Assembly: GCA_964017235.1 (NCBI GenBank)
Contig: OZ024929.1
Span: forward strand, 110,841,793 to 110,905,792
Origin: Sabellastarte sp. h YS-2021
Taxonomy: Eukaryota > Annelida > Polychaeta > Sabellida > Sabellidae
DNA: 64,000 bases
Direction: 5' to 3'
Within the stretch, counting starts at the first letter, position 1. Every line of letters begins with the position of its first letter. Under the pieces are notes generated by a model. It ran no database searches, was not told where the DNA came from, and was given only the letters and a program-made list of their open reading frames with translations. Shown here piece by piece: positions 20,008-30,639 of this stretch. Position numbers and translations under genes: made by a program.

Positions 20008-22096
20008 AGAATAGAATAGAATAGAATAGAAACATTTATATAGCGCAAAATTGATGCAACATCCTCTAATGCGCTTGAAATCAAAAAGGGAAAGTCGAGG
20101 GACGTTCGAGGTCATGATCCAAGGTTAGCGCCCGCCAGGGAGATGTACTATGGTGGAGGATATGCTAATCTAAACAAGTAGGTCTTTAGCTGGCTACGGA
20201 AACCTGTTATTGTTTGTTGTGATCGTACTGATTGTGGGAGTCTGTTCCATTCTATAGGGGAAGCCACTGCAAAACCTCTCCTACCGATGGCCTTTTTGTG
20301 AGAGGCTGAGGAAAGAGAAAGACGATTTCCACGTGTTAGACAACTGGTTTTGATCAAGGATGATAGGTATATGGGTTGAGAGAAATTTATAGCCTTGAAA
20401 GTAATTAGATTGTACTTAAACAATATACGGTAAGTGATAGGAAGCCAGTGTAGTTTTTGAAGAAAAGGAGTGACATGGCTAGTTCTATCAAGTCTAAAAA
20501 CAATTCTACAAAGGGCATTTTGTATCTTTTGGAGTTTAGCAACATTGTACTTACTGATGCCATAAAGTAGGGAATTGCAGTAGTCAAGTCGACTACTGAT
20601 CATTGAGTTTGCAAGCAAGGCTGCAGTTTCCACACTGAGGAATTTACGGATACGTCTTAGGTCCTTAAGGTGGTAGTAGCAGGCTCGACACATATTAGTT
20701 ATGTGGTTGGAAAAGGTGTTTCCAGAGTCAAAAATTACACCCAGGTTCTTGACTGTATCAGTAGGGGAAATAGAATTTCCAAGAAGTTGAGTAGGGAATT
20801 TATTTATGAGGGACTCTCTGGCTTGTCTATCACCTATTATAATAAATTCAGTTTTCTCGGGATTGAGTTTCAATTTCACGCCAGCCATCCAGTTTTGGAT
20901 ACATGTGAGACACTCTGTAAGCTCAGCGAAACTGGAATCAAAATTCCTATTGTCCAATGCTAGATATATTTGGGTGTCATCAGCATATAGATGGTGGGTG
21001 ACATTGAAATTGGAAACGATATTACTGAGAGGGGTTGTGTAAAGGGTAAAAAGGAGGGGGCCCAGGACAGAGCCCTGAGGCACACCATACGGAAGTGAGA
21101 ACACATCTGAAAAGCTATTTCCTAATTTAACCTTCTGTTTCCGGTTTGAGAGATAGGATCTGATCCACCTCAACACAGTGCCATCAACCCCAAACCAATC
21201 TCTTAGGGAATTAAAAAGAATGTCATGGTCGATAGTGTCGAATGCCGCTGAGAGGTCCAGCAGTGTGAGTGCGACAGCCTTACCAGAGTCCAACGAAGCA
21301 GCAATGTCATTCTGGATTTTCAACAGCGCTGTTTCTGTGGAATGGAGTCTCCTGTAAGCGGATTGGTTGACATTGGAGAGCCCCTCGCTATCGATATAAT
21401 TATTTAACTGTTTGGCAACTACTTTTTCGATCAGTTTGGATAAGAAACTAAGGTTGGATACCGGTCTATAGTTTTTTAGGAGATTTCTGTCTAAGTTTGG
21501 TTTCTTGAGAAGAGGGGTGACATATGCTGTTTTGAAACAGTTTGGGAAACTCCCTTCTTTGAGTGAATAGTTTATAATATTGGTGATTGGAGTGACCAAA
21601 AAGTCCGCACACTCTTTGACTAGTGCGGTAGGTATTGGGTCCAGGTCGGATGATTTGGTGTTGGATGACCTTAGGATTTTGAGGATGTCATCCTCAGATA
21701 CAGGCTCAAAAGAGGTCAGGGCACTGCTATTACTCTTCGGTATTGTGAGGGAAACAGGCACTGATGACTCTAAAGCAACTCTGATTTTCACAATTTTGTC
21801 ACTGAAAAAATGACCGAAAGTGTTAGCTAAATCAGTAGGACTAATATGATCGGGTAGGATGATAGTTGAGGTTTTGTGCAAGATTTTCTTGAAAGTGTTC
21901 CACAGAGCCTTGGGGTTACCATTATTTTCAGCAATGACAGTGGAATAGTGCCTGCGTCTTGATTGTTCCAGTAGGAAATTGTAGCGATTGACAGCAGCTC
22001 GATATCTTCTCCGGTTGATTGCAGAGTTGTTACTGCGCCATACTCGCTCACACTTGCGCTTCAGACACTTTGCTGAGAGGATGTCTGAATTCACAA
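20008..22096 (-). mobile_element. CR1/L2-like LINE, 5'-truncated, inserted in DIRS A1
   Basis: It is inserted between AGGAT (20003-20007) and AGGAT (22097-22101). DIRS copy A2 shows the uninterrupted site near 50424. The minus-strand 3' end reads GCGCTATATAAATGTTTC and closes with (TTCTA)n, a pentanucleotide tail of the kind found in CR1/L2 elements. The endonuclease domain is missing because of 5' truncation. Confidence 0.9.
20148..22094 (-). CDS. LINE reverse transcriptase (CR1/L2-like), partial ORF2
   Basis: A 648-codon frame is open to the 5' edge of the insertion, so the true protein began further upstream. RT blocks in order are LLKNYRPVSNLSFLSKLIEK (about residue 205), LLDLSAAFDTIDHD (about 280), GVPQGSVLGPLLFTLY (about 335) and YADDTQIY (about 370). 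The C-terminal part with LHWLPITYRILFKYNLITFK is typical of CR1/L2/Rex-type ORF2. RT makes cDNA by target-primed reverse transcription. The N-terminal apurinic endonuclease is absent. The uninterrupted frame suggests a recent insertion. The exact clade was not determined. Confidence 0.9.
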   Translation of the reverse strand: MNSDILSAKCLKRKCERVWRSNNSAINRRRYRAAVNRYNFLLEQSRRRHYSTVIAENNGNPKALWNTFKKILHKTSTIILPDHISPTDLANTFGHFFSDKIVKIRVALESSVPVSLTIPKSNSSALTSFEPVSEDDILKILRSSNTKSSDLDPIPTALVKECADFLVTPITNIINYSLKEGSFPNCFKTAYVTPLLKKPNLDRNLLKNYRPVSNLSFLSKLIEKVVAKQLNNYIDSEGLSNVNQSAYRRLHSTETALLKIQNDIAASLDSGKAVALTLLDLSAAFDTIDHDILFNSLRDWFGVDGTVLRWIRSYLSNRKQKVKLGNSFSDVFSLPYGVPQGSVLGPLLFTLYTTPLSNIVSNFNVTHHLYADDTQIYLALDNRNFDSSFAELTECLTCIQNWMAGVKLKLNPEKTEFIIIGDRQARESLINKFPTQLLGNSISPTDTVKNLGVIFDSGNTFSNHITNMCRACYYHLKDLRRIRKFLSVETAALLANSMISSRLDYCNSLLYGISKYNVAKLQKIQNALCRIVFRLDRTSHVTPFLQKLHWLPITYRILFKYNLITFKAINFSQPIYLSSLIKTSCLTRGNRLSLSSASHKKAIGRRGFAVASPIEWNRLPQSVRSQQTITGFRSQLKTYLFRLAYPPP

Positions 22097-22426
22097 AGGA
22101 TCTAGGTATTCCTTTACCTTTAAGATGTTACGGGTAAGGTCATTTTATTTTTTAACGAGTTATAAGCACTTAAAACTTTGCCTATCCTCTTTTGATCTTT
22201 AACGAGGGGCCCCAGGTCAAATCTGACCACACCAGAAGATTTCCAGCACATGATTTCCTATATGTTGGTACACCATCCCAAACCTCTAGGACCAATAATA
22301 AGCGAGTTCAAGGCTTAATCGTAGTAAATTTTTTATGAACTTATAATCAATCGCCCGTCAATCGCTCAATTATGGCCCGATTGATCCCAATATCGACTGG
22401 CGCTTAGATTCCTCTGTCAGGAATGT

Positions 22427-23252
22427 GCCTGATTGGCTCCTTAAGATACAGAGATTCAACAAGCAACACATACAATGCATTCAAATGTTTAAAGTTAATA
22501 AGGATATAATAAAATTCAAAACATACTCATATTTTCAAAGCTGATAGGAATTTGATACCACCTAAACTAATGGAACGATATAGATATGTCAAGCATGTTC
22601 ATAACTAATAATACAAGGAACTGTGGAAACATTTATCAAAATATCCCCAAAACTTTCCAGAAAAGTAGATGTCCTAGTATTATAGGGGTTAAACTGTACA
22701 ATCAAATTCCATCACATGAAAGATTGTTGCCATCTATAATAAGCTTCAAAAAGAGATTAAAAGAAGAATTCCTCACTAAATATAAAAAACCATTGCCTAT
22801 CCAACAAATTATGGTATGACAAATGGAAGTTACGGATCTGTGTACTAAATCTGTGTGTATCTTAATCTATATTTTTACCATTAAGTACTTTGTCAAGTAT
22901 GTTAAAATTTAATTAACAGACAAACAGTTCAAATTAGCATATTCATTGCTAAATAGCTTCTTTGTGTCACAAATCGAAATCTATTTTATCTGCCGTATTT
23001 CTTTCTTGACTTTCTGTTGTCAGTTATGTCCAAGTTAAGTAATATTTACTAATAAGTTCATTTGAACTTCAGGCATTTCTGTTTAGTATTTATTGTATGT
23101 TCTTAACTTTATGTTGTCAGTTCTCTCCAAATTTAGGGATGTCTAGTTATAAGTTCATTTGAACTTCTGACATTTACTTTCAGCATTTATTTTAAATTGT
23201 TGTATTATTACATTGTAATGTAATGCTGAATAAAGATCTATCTATCTATGTA
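22427..23252 (+). mobile_element. LINE 3' fragment with (CTAT)n tail
   Basis: A short frame at about 22586-22819 encodes VKLYNQIPSHERLLPSIISF followed by KKRLKEEF, like the C-terminus of LINE ORF2 proteins. The segment ends AATAAAGATCTATCTATCTATG, a polyadenylation-like signal plus tetranucleotide tail. It is 5'-truncated; no target duplication was found. Confidence 0.65.
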
Positions 23253-24660
23253 TTCCTCCATAATAGTAAAACACCCGAGACCATGTTTATACATAGTTCT
23301 GCACAATGTGTGTGGTTTTATTGCTGTTTACCTTTATAAAAGGATCTTAGAGTTCAAGAGGAGATCATTCCCATAAACTGATACATTTGTTGTGTTTTTA
23401 ACATCTGTATTTTACAACTATCTTTGTCTTTCCCAAAGTCTCTATTTATAACTATATACCTCGAAACAGGACCCAAGTCCAGCTTATGGTTCCCCTTAGG
23501 TTGGTTTCATATTGCAAACCTTAGGACCAATAATACGTGAGTTATAACCACTTTAAAATTTGTCATTACAGGTTAGGATGTTTGGTCAAGGTTACTGTCA
23601 ATATAAACCACCAGCAATTAACCTTACTTATTTCAAAAACAGTTCTACAGCTTTAAAAATGAAACAATTATAATATTTTAGGTCATTGTTTTCCTTAACA
23701 AAAATATGTGTCCGGTGTATAAAAAAACAAATTATCTGAAAGCTATGTTATATGTAGATAATGTCAGTAGCACACGATATTATTTCTACAATGTTCTGTG
23801 ACATACTACAGGAAATAAAATGAGTATGATGCAATGTATATTATTATAGGGACTTGTTAAATATGATGCCCATCTTGGGCACATCGATCACCAATATTAC
23901 ATCAGACAATGCCACAAAGTGATGTGATATTAAAAAGGTGATAAAAATGGTGATTTCAACAGAAACAATCTGTGCACCTGAACAAGGCTACATGATTGTT
24001 TTCATCCTTGAAGTATACAACAGTGTCTTTTCTCCAAATTCTCATTGAGTGAGTTAGCCTTGCTTAAGGCTCAAATTTGTACCATATGTTTTCATACTTG
24101 TACACAGATATTTGGTATTCATAAAGCACTCATGCATGTTTTGAGATATAAACTGAGCAGACATATCATGTGTAAAATCCAGTACATGTTAATTGTAAGA
24201 GTACATTATGCAAAATGACCATGTTTTCTGTATCTTTTCTCTTAATTACTAGGGTACTTGAGCCTTAAGCAAGGCTCTGAGTGAGTGTAAAGAAAAGGTT
24301 GAATCTACTATTAAGGTGGCATGGATCTGTATACTTTTTGAATATATGCAGTACATCAGACATTTACAACTGTAACAACTTACTATCCTAATATATATCA
24401 CTAGAACATAATTCAGTGGTAATTCACTTCAAAATATGGTAAACTGAGTGAAGTTTCTATTTGTTGGATTAGTGAAGGGGAAAGATTATAAATTCCTTTT
24501 TACAAATATAAAAGAAAGAGAACAAAGTAATATATAGAGTTGTTGTACTCTACAGGAAAAAATATATGTAACTTTAGTCAAAAGCAAGAGGTTGCAAAGT
24601 AAATACACTTGTCACAGATATGAAGGCCAACTGCAAAACATTTCAAAATCACAAATGAAA
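23253..24660. other. Unassigned AT-rich DNA with a small inverted repeat
   Basis: No gene found. One decayed 147-bp-type monomer lies near 23480-23560. An inverted repeat with AGCCTTGCTTAAGGCT appears near 24056-24071 and again near 24261-24276, possibly the ends of a small MITE of about 250 bp. Confidence 0.4.
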
Positions 24661-24664
24661 AAAA

Positions 24665-27535
24665 ATTGCAAACCATGAACTCCTATAGGTTGGTTTAATA
24701 TCCAAAACTTGTAGGACCAATAATAAGCGACTCATAAGCAAGTTATAAGCACTTTTAAGTTTGCCTATCCTCATTTGACCTTGAAGGAGGGTCCCAAGGT
24801 CAAATCCGATCCCAAGAAAAGATTCCAAGTCCATGATTTCCTACATCTTGGTTTACCATCCCAAACCTCTAGGACCAATAATAAGTGAGTTATAAGCACT
24901 TCTAAGTTTGCCTATCCTCATTTGACCTTGAAGGGGAGGCCCAAGGTCAAATACGACCACACTAAAATATTACCAGCCCATGATTTCCTGCATGTTGCTG
25001 TACCGTCCCATACCTCTAGGACCAATAATAAGCGAGTTATCAGCACTTTTAACTTTGACTACCCTCGCTTGACCTTGAAGGGGGCCCCAAGGTCAAATCC
25101 GACCACAGCATAAGATTCCCTGCCCATGATTTCCTATATGTTGGTATACCATCCCAAAGCTCTAGGACCAATAATAAGCGAGTTATAAGCATTTTTATGT
25201 TTGGCTATCCTTATTTGACCTTGAAGGAGAGGGCCAAGGTCAAATCCGACCACACCAGAAGGTTCCCAGCCCATGATTTCCTATAGGTTGGTATACCATC
25301 ACAAACCTGTAGGACCAATAATAAGCGAGTTATAAGCACTTTTAAGTTTGGCTATGCTCGTTTGACCTTGAAGGAGGGGCCCAAGGTCAAATCAGACCAC
25401 ACCAGAAGATTCCTGGCACATGATTTCCTACATGTCAGTTTACCATCCCAAAGCTCTAGGACCAATAATAAGCGAGTTATAAGCATTTTTATGTTTGGCT
25501 ATCCTCTTTTGACCTTGAAGGAGAGGCCCAAGGTTAAATCCGACCACACCAAAAGATTCCCAGGCCATGATTTCCTACATGTTGGTATACCATCCCAAAC
25601 CGCTAGGACTAATAATAAGCAAGTTATAAGCACTTTTCAGTTTGGCTATCCTCGTTTGACCTTGAAGGAGAGGCCCAAGGTCAAATCTAACCACACCAAA
25701 AGATTACCAGCCCATGATTTCCTATATGTTGGTATGCCATCCAAAACCTCTAGGGCCAATAATAAGCGAGTTATAAGCACTTTAAACTTTGCCTATCCTC
25801 GGTTGACCTTGAATGAGAGGCCCAAGGTCAAATCTGACCACACCAGAAGATTCCCTGCACATGATTTCCTATATGTTGGTATACCATCCCAAACCTCTAG
25901 GACCAATAATAAGCGAGTTATAAGCACTTTTAAGTTTGCCTATCCTCATTTGACCTTGAAGGAGGGGCCCAAGGTCAAATTCGACCACACCAGATGGTTC
26001 CCAGCCCATGATTTTCTGTATGTTGGTATACCATCCCAAACCTCTAGGACCAATAATAAGCGAGTTATAAGCACTTTTAAGTTTGGCTATACTCGTTGTA
26101 CCTTGAAGGAGGGGCCAAAGGTCAAATCCGACCACACCAAAAGATTCCCAGGCCATGATTTCCTATATGTTGGTATACCATCCCAAACCGCTAGGACTAA
26201 TAATAAGCAAGTTATAAGCACTTTTCAGTTTGGCTATCCTCGTTTGACCTTGAAGGAGAGGCCCAAGGTCAAATCTAACCATACCAAAAGATTCCCAGGC
26301 CATGATTTCCTATATGTTGGTATACCATCCAAAACCTCTAGGACCAATAGTAAGCGAGTTATAAACATTTTTATGTTTGACTATCCTCGTTTGACCTTGA
26401 AGGAGAGGCCCAAGGTCAAATCTGACCACACCAGAAGATTCCCTGCACATGATTTCCTATATGTTGGTATACCATCCCAAAGCTCTAGGACTAATAATAA
26501 GCGAGTTATAAGCACTTTTCAGTTTGGCTATCCTCGTTTGACCTTGAAGGAGAGGCCCAAGGTCAAATCTAACCACACCAAAAGATTCCCAGCCCATGAT
26601 TTCCTATATGTTGGTTTACCATCCAAAACCTCTAGGACCAATAATAAGCGAGTTATAAACATTGTTGTTTGGCTATCCTCGTTTGACCTTGAAGGAGAGG
26701 CCCAAGGTCAAATCTGACCACACCAGAAGATTCCCAGCCCATGATTTCCTATATGTTGGTATACCATCCCAAACCTCTAGGACCAATAATAAGCGAGTTA
26801 TAAGCACTTTTCAGTTTGGCTATCCTCGTTTGACCTTGAAGGGGGGGCCCAAGGTCAAATGCGACCACACCAGAAGATTCCCAGCACATGATTTCCTATA
26901 TGTTGGTATGCCATCACAAACCTCTAGGACCAATAATAAGCGAGTTATAAGCACTTTTAAGTTTGGCTATGCTCTTTTGACCTTGAACGAGGGGCCCAAG
27001 GTCAAATCCGACCACACCAGAAGATTCCCAGCCCATGATTTCCTATATGTTGGTATACCATCCCAAACCTCTAGGACCAATAATAAGCGAGTTATAAGCA
27101 CTTTTAAGTTTGGCTATGCTTGTTTGACCTTGAAGGGGGGGCCCAAGGTCAAATGCGACCACACCAGAAGATTCCCAGCACATGATTTCCTGTATGTTAG
27201 TATACCATCCCAAACCTCTAGGACTAATAATAAGCGAGTTATAAGCACTTTCCAGTTTGGCTATCCCCGTTTGACCTTGAAGGAGACGTCCAAGGTCAAA
27301 TCTGACCACACCAAAAGATTCCCAGCCCATGCTTTCCTATATGTTGGTATACCATCCCAAACCTCTAGGACCAATAATAAGCGAGTTATAAGCACTTTAA
27401 ACTTTGCCTATCCTCGCTTGACCTTGAACGAGGGGCCCAAGGTCAAATCTGATCACACCAGAAGATTCCCAGCACATGATTTCCTCTATGTTGGTATACC
27501 ATCCCAAACCTCTACGACCAATAATAAGTGAGTTC
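24665..27535. repeat. 147-bp satellite array, about 19 units
   Basis: The phrase ACCAATAATAAGCGAGTTA recurs every 147 bp, for example at 25314, 25461 and 25608. Each unit holds TTTGACCTTGAAGGAG...CCCAAGGTCAAAT, an inverted pair of TTGACCTT and AAGGTCAA. Because 147 is 49 codons, one frame stays open for 451 and then 289 codons on the plus strand. The reading is treated as a by-product of the period. Reverse-oriented relatives occur in H1 and H2. Confidence 0.9.
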
Positions 27536-27911
27536 AAGGCTTAATCTTAGCAAAATTTTTATGAACTTATAATCAATCGCCCGTCAATCAGTCAATTATG
27601 GCCCGATTGATCCCAATATCGACTGGCGCCTAGATTCTTCCCCCAGGAATGTGCATACCAAATTTGGTTGACCCACACCCAGTACTTTCTGAGGAAATCT
27701 AGTGAAAAGGAAGTAAATTTTTTTTTGAATTTTTTATAATGTGACCTTGATAAAGGTCAAAGGTCAAATTTATGCCTGTCAAAAAATTTCCCCACGCCTA
27801 TAGAAGAACACTGCCACATATCATTTGGATAGGCCTAATAACAAGGGAGATATTCAAGGGAGACGATAATGCGGCGGCGGCGGCTGACTGAAAACCAGGG
27901 GTGAAACCAAT

Positions 27912-27937
27912 AAGCGTCCCCTTTTCAAGGGACGCTT
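27912..27937. other. Terminal hairpin of carrier C
   Basis: A perfect 9-bp stem, AAGCGTCCC and GGGACGCTT, with an 8-nt loop. The same arm begins carrier E1 at 37357 and returns inverted just inside the 3' ends of E2 and E3. Confidence 0.75.
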
Positions 27938-28160
27938 AATTATCAGGTAATTTCTATTAAGGACTTATTCAGTTGTCGTTAATCTCATATTTCAGGTTAA
28001 AATTTCATGAGATGCCCAACCACTGGGTTGGTCAGTCACACGTGAAGGTCTACTAGGGACCCTTAGACTTCGAAGTGAGCACCGCTGCACTTCCGTCCTA
28101 CTACCAAACATCTGGACAGTTTTAGCACTGTCCCTTTTTTACTTAGGTTTTTTGGCTCGT

Positions 28161-28196
28161 TACAGGCCCGATCTTCGGGATCGGGGCTCTGTAAAA
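28161..28196 (+). other. Stem-loop in the 3' part of DIRS A1
   Basis: TTACAG.CCCGATC pairs with GATCGGG..CTGTAA. The A2 copy near 50684-50717 keeps TTACAG.CCC and GGG..CTGTAA although the loop side differs. It is followed by GGGACTCAGACTG in both. Function unknown. Confidence 0.55.
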
Positions 28197-28309
28197 GGGA
28201 CTCAGACTGGCATTTCTGGCACTATTCTGTATATATTAATTCAAATCTTAGAAAAAATGACATATCTTCCAGTCTCAGCTGTAATCCCGCCACCGGGCGG
28301 TTGAATTCA

Positions 28310-28664
28310 GCATTAAGTCCCACATGGTAAGCTATTGTAGCGTAATAAAATTGAAAATTTTAATTACTTAAATGTAGCTTTTATAAGCTACAAGCTTACC
28401 ATGTGGGACTTAGGAGAGTCCCACCCTGCCTCCCCGCTGTTTACAGCTGAGGGGTAGGTTTAATAAAAAATTTCAACGAGAAAGTAGGGCGATTGGTCAG
28501 AAGTTATCACGTGACGACAACTACCAGTATATCCGGTGGCTAACAAGAACGATCTTTTTTTCTAAGACGTTGGCCCCGGGTGTGGCAACCCGAGAACAGC
28601 ATTAAGTCCCACATGGTAAGCTTGTAGCTTATAAAAGCTACATTTAAGTAATTAAAATTTTCAA
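28310..28664 (+). repeat. Internal complementary region and right terminal repeat of DIRS A1
   Basis: At 28335-28375 the complement of the left terminus (GTAGCGTAATAAAA) is joined to the complement of the right terminus (TTGAAAATTTTAATTAC), which fixes both element ends. The inverted copy of the left repeat fills about 28475-28620, and the element closes with TAATTAAAATTTTCAA. Confidence 0.85.
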
Positions 28665-29517
28665 TTTTGCAACTTTGACTTAGACCAAATCCTAGAGCTG
28701 AAAGGGATATTCGCATTATTCATTCTCCGCTCTGCATTTTCCATATAAGCCTTGTCGTAGTACCGAGTGCGCATGTCTGCGAGGAAACTTCCGTCAGCTG
28801 ATAGTGGATAAACAAACTACGTATGGGACAGATAACCAGGAAGTAGCGAAAATCAATTTACATGAGTATTGTATATTAACCTACAAATATTATGAGAATT
28901 ATTAATGGAAACAGAGAAATATATTTTGTAGATTAGTTCTTTTTACTGTATAAAATTTATGTGAATTATTTGCAGCAGTTTCAACCTTTGATCTCCTATT
29001 TTCGCCCACTGTCAGTTGGTTCAATTAGCATTACAAATTCGCCGACAATTGCCTATTTTTCTTCAATATTTCTGAATATTATGTTCATTATATATATATT
29101 TTTTTTGTTGTACCATGACACAATACAGCCTTTTGATATATATATAAGCATATACAAAGTTAATTATATTTTGATGACAAATATTTTGAAAAATTTTAAT
29201 CCAAAACACCTGCTAATTCACCTGAAAACTCCACAGTGACTGATTTTATATGTCCTTTGTTTTCACATTTTTGGGGCTTTAAAATATGAATTAAAATGAA
29301 AGAAAAAAATATTATGTAGAATACAAATATATATAAATTTATTGTATTATTATCACATTATATATTTTATTATATTCATTATTACCTGTCCAAGAACTCA
29401 CCTATACAAGTACTAACCAAGTCCGGTGCTGCTTAACTTCAGTGATGAGACAGGTACTCATCACACTACACCACATAAGCAGATTTCAAAATTTAATTCA
29501 TAAACTTTTATAGCAGT
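28665..29517. other. AT-rich DNA, no gene recognised
   Basis: The part at about 28680-28870 resembles, in reverse complement, pieces of 35200-35870 (GTGGATAAACAAA near 28803, CCAGGAAGT near 28836). The remainder is AT-rich. An open frame of 92 codons at 28961 looks accidental. Confidence 0.35.
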
Positions 29518-29529
29518 TAATCTCTACTT

Positions 29530-29730
29530 GGGGCCATGGTGGTAATACAATCGCCTCCCAACTCTGAGGTCGGCGGTTCAAACCCTGGACCTTATGTGGG
29601 AAAGTTGGTTGTTGCTTTCTGATGGCGGGCAGTTTACATGTACAGTACAGAACCTTGACCAATGATATGTACACAATGATAAGACCTTGCAGTGTTGAAA
29701 GTGAAGTAAAACCCCAAACAAATAAATAAA
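29530..29730 (+). mobile_element. tRNA-derived SINE with perfect 12-bp duplication
   Basis: TAATCTCTACTT occurs at 29518-29529 and at 29731-29742. The head has CCATGGTGGTAATACAATCG and GCGGTTCAAACCC in the A-box and B-box positions. The tail is (AAAT)n. The copy at 9753-9960 on the other strand is the same family. Confidence 0.9.
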
Positions 29731-29742
29731 TAATCTCTACTT

Positions 29743-30232
29743 TCTTTACACTTTGCTCATTGTTTTAACTGTACACATTCATTAATATTAAGGGTGACAA
29801 TAAATTTCTAAACAATATTTTTATTACTGCACTCATAAGCAATATTGGAGGCATTTGATCTTGGTGAATGTTTGCACATTTTTTTGAGAGTTCTTATACC
29901 CATGTTTGTATCGCACTGTCAGTGCAAAGTTGTAAGCCTTTTCTCATTGGTCCTAGGACCAACCTTCTCACATGGAAAAATTAAAATCATGTTTTTTTTT
30001 TAAAAAAAATTTCCAGCCCTGTTTACCCCCACACCCTTTAAAGGATGTGTGGGTATTGTTTTCACACATGGCATCCAGCTTGGCAGGTGGGAGGGCAGTC
30101 GGGTAGTGGAAAAATAACCTCCAGGCTGTATTTCAAATCCCGAAAGGTGTCGGAGGGGGTGTAGCTGTGCAACTTTGTGATGTGATCTTCATTTGACCTT
30201 GACAGTGTGTCCCTGACCCTTAAAAACCTTTT
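29743..30232. other. Intergenic DNA, nothing recognised
   Basis: No frame, repeat or element terminus recognised. The right edge is the T-rich insertion site of carrier H1. Confidence 0.4.
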
Positions 30233-30639
30233 TATGTCAGCTGACTTGTCAGTCAGCTGACATTATGTCATCACTCTGCGGCGTGGGCGTCCGCGTCCGC
30301 GTGAACAACTTCTTTTCCAAAACTACAAGGCCTAGAGACATGCTGTTTTTTTTAAAAGATACCTTATCTATCGAGGATGAAAAATTGTTCAAGGCATGCA
30401 AATCTGTCTGTTCGTCTGTTTGCTAGAGACATTACAAGGGGGGTACCCCCACCAAAAGTGTGAAAATTTCAACTTTTTATCACAATTTCCTCAGTGACTA
30501 TTGCAGGGATTTCTCTCATATCTTGCATATATGTACTAGGCCAGAGGTAGATTCTCTTGTGTGAGTATGAGACCTGGATCTGTCTTACTTTTTTTTTAAT
30601 AAATTTTTTAAATAATTTTTAATGCATTAAAATTCATGA

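Larger units (their letters stand above)
22154..27941 (-). mobile_element. Complex satellite-carrier insertion C in the 3' part of DIRS A1
   Basis: DIRS sequence stops near 22153 and resumes near 27942, where it again parallels A2 near 50475. The right edge is a carrier 5' end on the minus strand: a perfect hairpin at 27912-27937, a CCGCCGCCGCC patch and a unique part resembling the 5' end of E1 (37353-37556). The body is a 147-bp satellite array. At the left a second fragment (22154-22426) repeats one monomer plus part of the unique region, followed by a LINE tail. The 3' end hairpin is not seen, so the left side is truncated or rearranged. Confidence 0.65.
3872..28664 (+). mobile_element. 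DIRS retroelement A1 (young, split by three insertions)
   Basis: This is a tyrosine-recombinase retrotransposon of the DIRS group. Its parts in order are left terminal repeat, gag-like ORF1, reverse transcriptase, RNase H with a methyltransferase-like tail, tyrosine recombinase, G-tract, internal complementary region and inverted right terminal repeat. Nested inside are DIRS B1 (8493-19025), a LINE (20008-22096) and a complex satellite carrier (22154-27941). Without these it would be about 6.4 kb. The left and right repeats show no difference over about 145 bp, so the copy is young. Apart from the insertions it looks nearly whole, with perhaps one or a few other breaks. No target-site duplication is seen, as expected for recombinase-mediated insertion. 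Confidence 0.9.

Noticed and set aside
20670-21813. Plus-strand frames of 77-97 codons
   Set aside because: They are antisense shadows of the LINE reverse transcriptase.
25362-27531. Long frames of 451 and 289 codons with a 49-residue repeat (LTLKERPKVKSDHTRRFPAH)
   Set aside because: The 147-bp satellite period is a multiple of three, so a frame without stops stays open. Units vary at all codon positions and the frames start and end with the array, not with gene signals.
24665-27535. Regular repeats considered as a CRISPR array
   Set aside because: The whole 147-bp unit is repeated; there are no unique spacers.
27912-27937. Hairpin first read as a Helitron 3' terminus
   Set aside because: The same arm lies at the left end of E1 and returns inverted just inside the 3' ends of E2 and E3, where a separate hairpin and CTAG follow. 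It is therefore a 5' end, on the minus strand.
28961-29239. 92-codon frame
   Set aside because: Hydrophobic AT-rich translation with no motif, promoter or splice context.
9441-29600. tRNA-like sequences with A and B boxes
   Set aside because: They lack a full cloverleaf, are joined to SINE bodies and tails, and have target-site duplications, so they are SINE heads and not tRNA genes.
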